A stretch of DNA of 64,000 bases, taken from contig NW_024609836.1 in NCBI RefSeq assembly GCF_016920785.2, forward strand, positions 67,125,596 through 67,189,595. The letters run 5' to 3'. A program made the translations under genes and the position numbers. Numbering within the stretch: the first letter of the stretch is position 1; every line of letters begins with the position of its first letter. The stretch comes from Ixodes scapularis. Taxonomy: Eukaryota; Arthropoda; Arachnida; Ixodida; Ixodidae. A model generated the notes under the pieces. The model did not search any database. It saw nothing but the letters and a program-made list of their open reading frames with translations, and had not been told where the DNA came from. Shown here in pieces: positions 1 to 11,700 of the stretch.

Positions 1-194
1 TTTTGCTCGGCATTTTCTGGCCAGCCTCACGGAATCCGCTTTGCCGCATGCCTCGCCGGCGCTATCCTCGGCGCTATCCTCGCCGGCGCCATCCTCGGGC
101 AGCCTAGGAACGTTGGAAGGCCTGTCCCCGTGAAGTAACCTATCAAGCGCTCGCGTTTGCGCATAATTTTTTTTTTAACCACAATTTTTTTGCG

Positions 195-395
195 AAGTTG
201 TTTTTAGAGTTGATTTATTTATTGCCTTCTATGGCAATGGCGCTTCGTTATATTGAAATAGCAGCAAAATAGACTTCGTTATATAGGGACTAAAAATACA
301 TGGGGTCTATGGGCAAGAAATTATGAAACATGAAATACTTCGTTAAATCGAGGATTTCGTTACATTGAAGTTCGTTATATCGAGGTTCGACTGTA
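195..395 (+). mobile_element. Right-end fragment of a TA-flanked (pogo/mariner-type) DNA transposon
   Basis: The stretch repeats TTCGTTATAT-type words and ends TCGAGGTTCGACTG followed by TA. In reverse complement this is the CAGTCGAACCTCG start seen on pogo/Tigger-like elements of arthropods, and it resembles the better-preserved element at 26862. A matching left end is not visible within the window. Confidence 0.45.
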
Positions 396-1366
396 TTTTC
401 AAGGATAGATGCGAGTGTGTGTGGACGCTCCGACGCTAGCATGCTGGGTACCACCCATGCCGTCATGCTGTGAAACGAAACCACATTTGTACGTGGCAGG
501 AGTTACTTTGTGAGCTGAAGCACTCGCTCCGGAAAGCAACGGCCAAGGTAAAACTACATTTGGTCCCTGCCTTCCAGTCACCGTGGTCGCACGACGTCTG
601 GTGTTGCCGTCCTTACGTCGTGACACTTTCTAAGATGAGACTAAGTACCGCCATATGTACATCAACATTCCTGTTCTTGTTTATATCATGCATTACTACA
701 AAAATCCCTCTTTAACTCGGACTGCTATGTCGAAGTATTGTTAACCAAGGTTTCTCTCTGTGGGCTTTCTTTCGAGGGGGACCCTGGCACTTGAAAAGTC
801 TGCCGCGAAAGAAAGTTGGCGAACAGAAGTGAGCTAAAGCAAAGAAGGCAATGTCTGCATGCTGAACCCGCAGAACGCACTTGTTTTTCTCAAGTTCAGT
901 CGTTGCACATAGCGCTGCAAGAAATTTTTGACCCTGGCTCGCAATGTCTTGCATCGATGCGCTCAGGTTCTTTTTTTTTTTTTGTGTGTGTGTTAGGTTG
1001 TACCTTGTTTGTTGGCCTGGCAAGCTCGTGCCGCTGTACTATTTTTTGTCGTATGCTCAACAGCAGTTACATTTCGCATACAATTTTGGGAATCGATTGG
1101 CAAAAGGGAAAAGTGACATAGTTTCAGTTACGATCGAACAGCCCTTGTCTCTCCTTGAGCGATGAAGCACGCGCAACTGCAAGCCTGCCGAAGTTGTCCT
1201 CATGTGCATGTGAACATGATTGCACGACAAAGGCACCATCCGGGACTCTTGTAATTTATTGTTAGGGGTTTGAGCTCCTTAGGGGCTAGCCATGTCCGTG
1301 AGCTCACATGCTCACGAGCACGTGAGCACGTGCTCCCGTGCTTGTGTAGGGCAAAAGAAAAACAAC

Positions 1367-1650
1367 CGCATCTCCACGTGGTGAATGATGTTGATTGGAG
1401 CGAAGCTCTGGTGGTGCTTGTCTGCGTAGACGGTGAGCCGCAGCATGCCGAGCCTTTCGTTCGTTTTCATCCGTGTCAGAAAGAGAATGTGTGGTATGGA
1501 ACGTGGTTATATACGCATTTGGGCATTTGGCCGCAGTGTGACATGGATGAAAACAAACGAAAGGCTTGGCATGCTGTGGCTCAGTGTCTACGCAGACAAG
1601 CACCACCAGAGCTTCGCCCCAATCAACCTCATTCACCACGGGGAGATGCG
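1367..1650. repeat. Foldback element with about 110-bp arms
   Basis: Positions 1367-1478 and 1541-1650 are inverted copies of each other with few mismatches; both arms carry GAATGA(T/G)GTTGATTGG and AAGCTCTGGTGGTGCTTG. The arms are separated by about 62 bp. The open frames seen on both strands here are a product of the palindrome and do not look coding. A long T tract adjoins the right arm. Confidence 0.85.
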
Positions 1651-2148
1651 TTTTTTTTTTTTTTTTTTTTTTACGTTTCTTTTTTTTGGACAAAAATCTG
1701 GCACGTCGGGAACCAGTAAATTGGTGGCAAGCAGTTTTTCGGAATTGCTCGGCAGTGCCTACAGCACTGTACACTTGTGCAATGTCTCAGCAGTAAAAGC
1801 ACATGCAGCGAGTTCCGTCACAACACATCACATCAAAACACAACACAGCACAAAGTGCCCTTCGTTTGTACAGCACTTAAAACAAATTTTTATTTTTCTA
1901 AGAATATCTGCTCCAAAAGTCACTTTTGCTGTTCCGAAACACTGTCTTGGCTGCTCCAAAAGCCACTTTTGCTGCTCCAAAACACTGCTTTGGTTGCTCC
2001 GAAAGGTGCTCCAAAATGGTTTCGGCCAATCCCATCACTGCTAGTTAGAAAATGACGTTAAAAATTGAATCGGAGGTTGCCGTCACTGAACTTACCGCCG
2101 CTGGACGTGGTCTCAATGTTTCTGCCCTCGTTGTTTCCCAATGTGCAG

Positions 2149-5100
2149 GGTGCCTGGCAAGAAGATGGCCAACGTGGCGGAGAACACGCTGCTGGATGCT
2201 GAGGCGTCTGTGCTGGCCACGTTTGACTTCCTGGCCACAGAGAACGTGGACATGGATGACGAGGAGGACAACTTCAGGTGGGCTCTTGCTGTCCGCTCCC
2301 AGCTGAGCTTACTGACTGAGTGAGGGCCCACCGTGCTTACTGTGCAGCAGCCATGGTTGCTGTTGCCTTGTGCAAGAAAAGAATGTGGTGCTGTAGGAAG
2401 CATTCGCATGTCATCATCAGCCCAAGCTAGGGGTGAAAAATAACCATTTGAACGGTGCGATAGGAATCTGGCAAACGCTTGCTGTCGGCACACGCTTGAC
2501 TTCAAAGCACAGAGCTATGGTGGCCATTGAATACTCTATAAAGCTACTGATTGCACAGGCACAGCAGAACACGCACTTTGATGGGTCTGCACGTCTAGTG
2601 CGAGTGGCTCCACGGTAGGACGTTTCCGTTAAAAAGTCGTATCTTGGGGAAAACATTGTTACGCCAGCAACTCAAATACCTGTATCACTGTTGGAGGTAT
2701 ATTTCAATTAGGTTACATTATATTCACATCTTTGCTATATACTAGTCTTTACCGTAGAGGTTTTTGCTGTACGTCCTGTTGCGTTGCTTCGGAAAGTTGG
2801 AAGACGTCTGCCTTGGCTTCGAGGTCGTGGACCGAACGATGATGTTGTTCACAACGGGACATGAACTTTCTGCCATCATAACTTCTTTTAACGCGGAATG
2901 TGTTTTATGAGTCGTTTCCTATGATAAAGTCGTCGTGATTGTACGTCAGGAGTGTGCAACAGGAACGTGTGTTAAGAATGGAGGGAGCATTGCGTGAAGT
3001 TAAGATTACGTATAAAGTTGGAGCCTCAGCGGGGCTCGAACCTGGGCCGGTGCGGTGGCATCCGGATGCAGTACCCCCTGAGCTTCGTAGCACAGCGGCT
3101 ATTGAGGAGTAAATGATTTTTTCTTTTAATGCTAATGTTCCAGCGAGAGCGGCGCATTTTGAATTGAAATAATGAAATAAATAAATGAATAAAATAAAAT
3201 AAATAAGAGGTAATCCATAAATAAAGATAGCAAAATAAAATGTTAGTAAATGAAAATGAAAAAAAAATTTATGAAAAAATTAAAAACCTAGCATGGGATA
3301 CATTCTGTGCTCCCTGGTCTTTATCAGCACGATCAAGCCTGAATTTTTTCTTGTCATGTTTTGGACTGGAGGTTGTAAGGACAGTCAAAGTATTGTCAGA
3401 ACTATAAAGGAATGAGATCTACTGCACTTCTCTTAAAGTCAAGTTTAAATGTTTGGGCATCAAATGAAGCGAAAGGTGCAGAAACATGTTTGTCGTGCCC
3501 CAAGAAACCCATTATGGAAAGGGGCCTCTGTTTTGGGAGGGTTTCTTTCAAAGTTTGTCTCTCACAATGGAAATCCGCGAAATAATTTAGAAATCTTCGA
3601 CTTTACTGTTTCGGGACTAAGGATGAAATGACGTTGTGCAGAAAGGGTAACCAAAAGGAGTATCAACCTGGCATGTTTTTCTTTGGCTGGCCGTTTTAGT
3701 GACGAGATGGAAGACGCAGTGTCGGCAGATGACGAGGCGGAAGAACGGATGGACAACCGGAGAATCAAGTCTAAAGTGAGCATGCCTTGACTGTTCTGCC
3801 GTCTGCATACCATAATTACTCAAATAATTAATGCACTTTTTTTTTCCGAAAAATTTACAGATATTGGGGGGGGGGGGCAGCATTTATTACGCAGAGTAAA
3901 AGTTCTGCATTTACTGACTTCGTGCAAATGTCTCCACTGATGAAGGCGCACCCACGACTGGGTGGGGGCGCGCCACAGTAACCATGCTTTATAAATTGTT
4001 AACTTTTTTAGCGTGCTTTCGTCGTGCCTTTTGCCTAAAGAAAAGCGCCCTACGAAGTTCACTCAGCACGGAGAGCAACGCGACCGTTCTTAGGCCTAAC
4101 CACTTTCACGATTTCACTGTCCAAAAGTGGACCACAGACGTTGGCGTGTTTGTTGACATCAATGCATCCGATAGGCGAAGAATGTCCGAGGCTGGGCGAT
4201 TCCTTGACCCAAGCTTCGTCAAGTGTGCATGCCGCTCGGTTTCACGGTCGGTCACTTCTGCAGCTACGCACTTGCCACCGCTTTCAGCCATTACGAGAGC
4301 GGCTTGGCTTGGCTTGACTTGGCCTGACTGCTTGGCGGCAAAAGAGAATTGGCTTGGTGGCTAGCTAAGTTGGTTGCAATTTGAAACTTCCGGAGCCGAA
4401 AATTGGAGATGTGTTCATTATGCTAATGGAAAAAAAAAGTCCAAATGTTGGTACACATTGTGTTGGGGTGCGTTCATTATGCAGTTGCTTTCATTATGCG
4501 AGTAAATATGGTAAGTGGCACCACCGTAGGAAGCTACGTCAAAGTTCAACTCTGAAATTAAGAGGGACGGTTTCCTCCATGGGTTCTGAAACTCCAGGTG
4601 CCCAAGCACTCCCCATACTACCCCTACGGGTTCCTCAAGCATGCAGCCCTACCCCAAGCGTTTTTCTAGTTTGAGGAGAATTTACACGTGCTGAGCCGTG
4701 CATTGATGCACAAGAATCACCCAGGCACTTCCACCTTTCTGCCTATGGTCCGTTGCAACTCAAGAAGGTAGGGCAAGGGTGCCGTACGTTTTCACATAAT
4801 GAGCACACTTTTTTTCCTGAAAAATTGATCCATATTTCGGAGGGGGGGGGGGGAGGTGTCATTACACGGGGTAAAATTTGTGCACTTACACACTTCATGC
4901 CAATGTCATATTAGGTGTCAATAGGACACGGCAAGGTACTGTGGCACGTCTCCAGTGATGGAGGCACACCCACGGCTGGTCGGGGGCGCGCCACAATAAC
5001 CATGCTTTATCAATTGCAAACCTTTTTAGGGCACTTTCAGAGTGCCTTTTGCCGAAGGAAAAGCGCCCTACGAAGCTCAGCCAGCACGAAAAGCAACACG

Positions 5101-8100
5101 ACCATTCTTAGGCGATATATATTGCTAGTATACGACAGGCACGCTCAGGTATAATCCGCGACTACGCGTATAAAAACTCGTACGAAGTCCAACCCCCGAC
5201 CGCCAATCGCATGGATCAAGTTTCGTTCACGAAGAGGCTACCAGACGCTCTCAGCCTAAGCGCAGTGTGCACCTCGCCGTGCCATTCTTTTGCGGGTGAA
5301 ATAAACGCATTTACCCGGAGTATGTGAAATTAGGCCTAACCACTTTCACAATTTCACTGTCTGAAAGCGGACCACAGACGACGGCTTGTTTGTTGACATC
5401 AATGCATCCGATAGGCGAACAATGTCCGGGGCTCGGCAATTTCTCGACCCAAGCTTCGTCGAGTGTGCTCGACACTCGGTTTCACGGTTGATTACTTCCG
5501 TAACTACCACAACTACGCACTTGCGGCCATTACGTGAGCAGCCTGGCTTGGCTTGACTTGGCCTAACTTGGCCTGACCGCTTGGTGGCAAAAGAAAACTG
5601 GCTTGGTGGCTTGCTAAATTGGACGCAATTCGAAACTCGCGGATCCGAAAATTAGAGGTGCATTGATTACGGGAGGGGAAAAAAAAAGAAGTCAAAGTAT
5701 TGATGCCCGTTGTGGGGGGTGCATTTATTATGCGAGTGCGTGCATTATGCGAGTAAATACGGTAAGTCGGGCCGGGGAGGAGGAAGCAGACGGAACGCTA
5801 AAGAGAGAAGGTTTCCCCCCCACTCCTCCAGCATTCTGTCTGCTGCCTCCTCCCCAGCCAGTCTTACCCTCGCCCTACCTTCTTGAGTTGCAATGGACAA
5901 TATTGTCTGTAGTATTGCCAACAAAGTTTGTAAACTTTAGAACCACATTATTGGAAGACAATTGAAAGGAAAACTAAGCAAAAATGCTCAATCGGGGTCA
6001 TTTACCTATTATGCCTTCATCGGGTACCCTAGAGTGTGCCGCGAGCTTTATAGTAGTCAAACAACGGAGGGACCTTGTTTATTCAGTCTCCCTCCAAGTT
6101 CGCAAAGAAACCGCTGCACATATTGTCCGACGTCTGGTTAATACGACTTTTGTACTCTGTTCACATACCATATAGGAGGGAAAGCCCGCGCACGACGTCA
6201 TCATTGGTGGGGTTTAAACCACCTCAAGCAACAAATGCACCGCAGCTCGAGAGGAGTCAACGCAAGACGCTGGGCACGTCCGTCTTGGCGTCGCCGCATG
6301 CTGGCATTGCACCTGTTGCGAGACGCTGCAACACGTGCCGTATGGGGGAGGGAGGGAGGGAGGGGGAAGCACAGTCCTTGTCTTCTAGGCAGTATTGAAT
6401 CCCCCCTAAGCGTCAGATGTTTATCTTTGCCACACTATCACGCCCCCACCCGTACCTACACGCAGAGCGCGGGGTCGGACGCCGAAAGCGAGGCGGTCAA
6501 TTGGTCTGGAAAGCCCACAGTCCCCGCCCGCGGCATTGTTCGTGCGGGTGTGAACGGAATACGGGGGTGGGTCACGTTCTGTTGCATCCGTTACGAAGCA
6601 AACGCCGGGCAGGAAAGCGGTTGCGAGTCGTTGTTTGGGGCGGGCCGCCTTTCGAAACATCACGTCTGTCAATGAAACGTTTCATTCCGACAAGGCCGTC
6701 GCTTCCACGAGCACCAACCAATCTGTCGATCTGTCGGGAAGGCACTTGCTGAGTGTGTCTTGTTCCCTTGCTTCGCTTCCAGGCGCTAGGTGCGGGAGAT
6801 GACCTGGGCGACGCGGACTCCGAGAGTGTCCTGACGGAGTTTGACTTCCTGGGACCAGACTCTGGCGAGGGCGGCCGCGAGGCACGGAGCCAGGGCGATG
6901 GCTCTGACTGGGGTGAGCATTTGCCTGCCCCATTCGCTGGTCGATTCCGGTCGATTCGGGCACCTCTGCAGTGAAATGCCACTTGAACAAACTGTTCAGA
7001 CGAGCAAACATGCATGAGGTTCCCCAGCAGAACACCATTGTGTATAATGCATTCAGCTTAGTAAACTTTCACTTATGTAAAGTCTTTTTTTTTTATGTCA
7101 TTAGTTTTTACTGTGGGAGAACGGCGGGGAGGAGCTTCAATTGTTCCGCCTCCAGCACAAGCGTCCCGCCTTCCACGATGCTTCGGCGTCTCTCAACCCT
7201 CAAACGTGCACTTGCAGCCGAAGCACCATGGAAGGCAACAAGCGTGTGCCGGAGGTCGGGCACCCAAAAGGGCACGCCCCTACCGTTCTCTTGCTGTCCG
7301 AGACTAGAGACCTACTCGATCCTTTTTTTCATTTTTACGGTATTCTGCTTTTCTTTTTTTGTCTTTACTAGCTTTGTACCATGTGCATGCTACTGCGGCC
7401 AATGGCTGTTTCTGTTCGGGGTAAATGGAGCAATAAAGAACTGAATGAGCTACGCTTAGAGGTGATCGGCGCTTTGATTTGAGTGCAGAGTGGGCACAAT
7501 TGGTGGCGGTTGCCACTCGGCCGAGCTTGAATGCATTGTCGGAGAGGTCGGGCGATGCCGTTTTGCTTTGTTGTGGACTGTTTTTAACCATATTAAAGAG
7601 CAGAAAAGCATTTCCAGTGATGTTGGACAAACCTTTAGATAGCAGGCAGTAGCGATTACTTATAGGTACCAAGATGGCCGAACTGTCGTTGATCTCGAGC
7701 ATAGCTCATTTAGAGGCTCTCGCCTGATCCTTTCGGCGTCTCATCGGTTCACGTTTGCCCGGTCTGAGGAACAGTTGTTCGAGTCCTGCGAGCGTGCGGC
7801 TCAAGTTTCGCACCAGGTGTCGCGTCCTGTTCCGAGTAGGAACGAGATCCGAACCCCCTCGGAGACTTCCTGGCAAAGTGAAGTGTGTCAATTTAACTTT
7901 TGCAGTGCATGAATTTAAGTTTTGCAGTGCATGAATTTATCTTTTGTAGTTTATGAGTTTAATTCTTGAAGTGTATGAGTTTAATTTTTAAGGCGTACAA
8001 AATTAACTGGTGAAGCACATGAGCTCATAAGCTGAACAAGGGAAGTAGAAGCTCTGGGGGTTTAGGACAGTGAGGGAAAAACAAATGTTGGGAAAGTGGA

Positions 8101-8721
8101 GACAACCAAGCAGGGGTATGTGGTTGGTTGCATAAGTTAAAAAGAAAATAAATACTATAGTCTTAACTTTTTCCTGTCGATCCGTTGGGCAGAAGATATG
8201 CGCACCCCGTTGTGCAGAGGCGTACCACCTCCCCCCTGCTAGACGTTGCAAGCCGCCCCTCGACCCAGGGTGTCTAGCCGTATTCGTCCATCTGTCCCGC
8301 ACGTTGGCACACAGTATTTTCTTTTGTCCACAACTGTACCTTTCGTCATCGCATCAGAAACGGTCGTTACGGCACTCTCATTAAGCTCACAGCCTCGGAA
8401 GTAGCTGGTAAATGATTCTGGAGCTCACCGTCTTTTGTGTGGATTGGGAGGGGAGGTGGGTTTTCTGGGGTCTGGGTCGTCTGTTAGTCTGATCGGGGGG
8501 GACAGAAAAGTCAGAGGTGTTGGTCTGGCACCCGAGAAAGAGAGGAACGGGGCTTCACTGAAACGCACGGGGGCGTGGCGACACAGACGGCTCTGAGGAA
8601 GACGAGGAGGACGACGAAGAGACAACCGGGGAACAGTGGGGTGCGGACCCTCGGCTCATCTCGCAGTTGGTCGAAGAGTACCGCAGGGAGCGCAAAGGAC
8701 GCAAGGGCGCCCCCTCCCAGA
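2149..8721 (+). CDS. STRN: Striatin acidic linker exons (four exons)
   Basis: Exons 2149-2277, 3700-3775, 6783-6912 and 8587-8721 encode the acidic linker after the coiled coil. They contain the FDFLATENVDMDDEED stretch, then RIKSK, a second FDFLGPDSG copy, GDGSDW, a run of Asp/Glu and the basic tail EEYRRERKGRKG. Vertebrate striatin-3 has the same two FNFL/FDFL motifs, a GDGTEW-like motif and an ERKGKKG tail in the same order, so this is conserved architecture and not a tick duplication. The first base at 2149 completes a codon from an exon outside the window. Confidence 0.93.
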
Positions 8722-11700
8722 GTGAGTCTTCTCGTCCCCCCTTCCCTTTCCCCTCCACCTGTCTCTCTCTCTCCCTCTATCTTTCTCCTTTCGGGAGGCA
8801 AGCCGTCGGAGTCACTCTAGTCTGGGGCTCTCGGGGGATGACAACAGTTACGGTCGTGAAACAGGATTAGAATTGACAGATTAATCAGACCCAACTGCAC
8901 TTTAGTTGTCCTCCTCGAGGGTGCATGCGCAGCCAGTGCACTGTGGAGGGCAACGACTGCGTACTGGCGTGTCCAAAAGAGGACACTGTAGATTTCGCTC
9001 CCGACATTGTGCGTCTGCGTTTAAATGTAGCAGAAGAGGATGGAACTGGGCCAGGATTGCTCTGCTCGTAAGCGATGAATTGGCTATTTAGTAGTATACT
9101 ATGCGTTAACAGAAACGAAAGATAAATAATTGTGCTGTTGGTGCCCAACTACTAGTACCAGACCAGTGTGTGTGCACAGACTCTACGTGTCAACGTGGTC
9201 TGACCGCCGACTGAAATCCAATTATCGAAGGTTCGAAAGATGCCGTTGGTTCTACCGGTACTTGGATGTCGGTATCTTTCGATCAAAGGAACACTGGCTG
9301 TTTGTGATAACAAACGAAAGCCATTGGTGTTGCTATGGTGGACGAATATTCATAGCCCGTCGTAAAACGTGGGTTGCGAGGCTGTTTGAAAATTGTAGGA
9401 AAGGTAGATTTTGTATAATAACTGGAATGATTCTTACAAACCCGCCCTCTCTGTAATGCCCCACTGGGTCTTTTAGAGGTACTTAAATAAAGTAAATAAG
9501 TAAAAACTATTTGAGGAACTTCCTTTAAAGTCGCTATAATGTTCTGTTTACTTTTTGTTTTGTGGAAGTGAACCTTAGGTGGATATTCAGCGTACAAGGG
9601 CAAAGTGACTCCGACGACCCAGCTTTCTTCCCTTCCCCAAGACCATCCTATCTTCTGTATCGGCTCGTCTTTTTTCTGGCTGGAGTTTTGGCTTTCTGTG
9701 TGCATTTGTCTGTTGGTTTTTTACTATTTTTATATTTACTTAATGTACACTGCTTGTATCTTGCAGCACTTTGCATGTATTGAGTTGCCCGTTTCATTGA
9801 GGGGAAACCGTGCAAGTCGCTAGGTCATGCTGGCAACTTTGGAGCGGCTGGAACCCTTTTTTGCTGAGGGGTAATGGCGTCGGGTCTGGCAACTTTGAGA
9901 CGGGGACGGCAAGAACATGTTGAGGAGCTGCCCATTCAACCATAGAGGATTTTGAGGAGTTCCGAGGGAGCTGGGGAAAGGTGAAGCTTGAGGTCCAGTT
10001 TAGTTTTGGTGTTCACTGAAACTTTTGAAAGGCTGCTGCCTCAGAGCTTCTGAAGTTCACATTCGCTTGCTTTAGTCATAGATGGCTCAGCCCGAATTGC
10101 CAGCTTGTACTGTCAGTAACACTGCAAATCAAACGAATGACTGCGTCGAGAACACAACGCACATTCGAGTGAAGAGTACGCAAACTCTCGTGGACGGCCT
10201 TCCGACTGGTGGAAACTTTTTTGTAGATGCGGCCCAGGCAATCAAAACCTTTCGCTTGTGCTCGAAGTTGTCATTGGCACGACCTATCTTTTTGCAAAAC
10301 TTCCCCTATATTATTTTTATGTTTCTGCTTTTCAGAAAACTTCTTTTGGCTTTTATTAATTCTGTTTTTGTTTTTTTTAATCTGCTTGTTGATCTTAGAT
10401 CTTACTCTTGCACACGCACTGTTTTTCGTTCTTAACCTGCTGCTTTGTTTATTGGGTTAATGCTGTGCCGGCAGTTACCTTTTTGCATCATTCCCAGAGT
10501 ACCTTATGCATTGCATTTGGGTTCAGTTCACTCTATTCTGGCATTTGATTCTAGATCTAGAATCACTATACCTATAGTCAGACGCGGGGCGTGGACGGGT
10601 CCCAAACGTCTCATTATCGCTCCGCATCCAACGAGTTTTGGCGTTAGCCAATAAGAACGCCAGAGGGTGAATTGCCAAGCAAGAAGCCTCGTTTTGTAAG
10701 TTGTCAAATGGCTATAGCTGTAGCGTCGTTTTAAACCTTAGAGATCTCTTTCCTCTGACCTCTAAAACTGAACCCTTTTCAAATGCACGTTGGAGTGAGC
10801 TGAACTGCAGAGTAACTGTATGCTAGGCACGCTTTATTGACAGTTTGATTGCACGTTTGACACCTTTCGTGCCGAACGACGTTGGTAGCACATTGATTCA
10901 CGGAGTGAAGCTTTCTCTGTCCGATTGCCTGGGCGTCCTCGCCCCCGGATGGATGCTCCGGCGGTCTTTGGTGAAAGCTTCACCCTCGAGTGTTCTAGCG
11001 CATGTCACGTCGCTCACGCAGTACTAACGGCGTTCGCTTACTGCGCCGTCGTGTGCCCAATCGAAATTGATAGTTGCCGGCAGGATGGGAACAAAGGAGC
11101 TTCTCTTTAAAGCATCCGGCTTTACTTCTGCTGGCAACTATAGCGCCGAGATTTAGATCAGGTTTTAGCTAAGCACGAACCATTGTGTTTCTATCTGCGA
11201 CGTCGGAGCCGCTTGCTTTACTGACTAGAGCACCTTGGAAGGCAGTAAGGTTACACTATAGACGAGTCGTAACGGGAGGCTCTTGAAGAAAATACCTACC
11301 GACCCAGAGCGCTGCCGGCACACGACGCGCTAGTACTCGTGAGAGAGAGAGACTGCACTGCATGGATCCTGCTCTAGTTTTTTTTATTTTTATTTTGTTT
11401 GGACTTGCATGACGTTGCTCCGCCCCCTCCCTTCCCTCTTTCCCCCGTGCACGATTGCATCCGACCAGGGCCAAAGCGGTCCGCCTTGCAAGCAATGCTG
11501 GCTTCGCTGTCAACGCCCCCCGGGGCAGGCTCCGCCCCCTGCGAGGAAGGCTCCGCCCCCACCCCGGGCTCCTCTTTTTCCTCCTCCCCCTGTGCCCCTC
11601 CTCCCCAGCCCACTGGCTCCACCTCCAGGGAGTCTCCCTCATCCCCCTCTGCCCCCTCCTCCTCCTCCTCGTTCACGTCTGCTTCGGGGGACGGCATGCT

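Larger units (their letters stand above)
1..2148 (+). other. Striatin intron (5' part cut by window edge)
   Basis: No exon is recognisable here. It contains a transposon right end (about 195-395), a run of T at 970-982, the 284-bp foldback element at 1367-1650 and a T tract at 1651-1672. A short degenerate repeat of CTGCTCCAAAA(A/G) units occurs at about 1909-2012. The acceptor AG at 2147-2148 ends it. Confidence 0.6.

Noticed and set aside
1270..1774. Overlapping 149- and 156-codon open frames on both strands
   Set aside because: They coincide with the foldback arms; the two predicted products resemble each other because the DNA is palindromic, not because of selection.
2998..3095. Functional tRNA gene
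   Set aside because: Box B is good but the arms do not pair as a tRNA, so a SINE head fits better.
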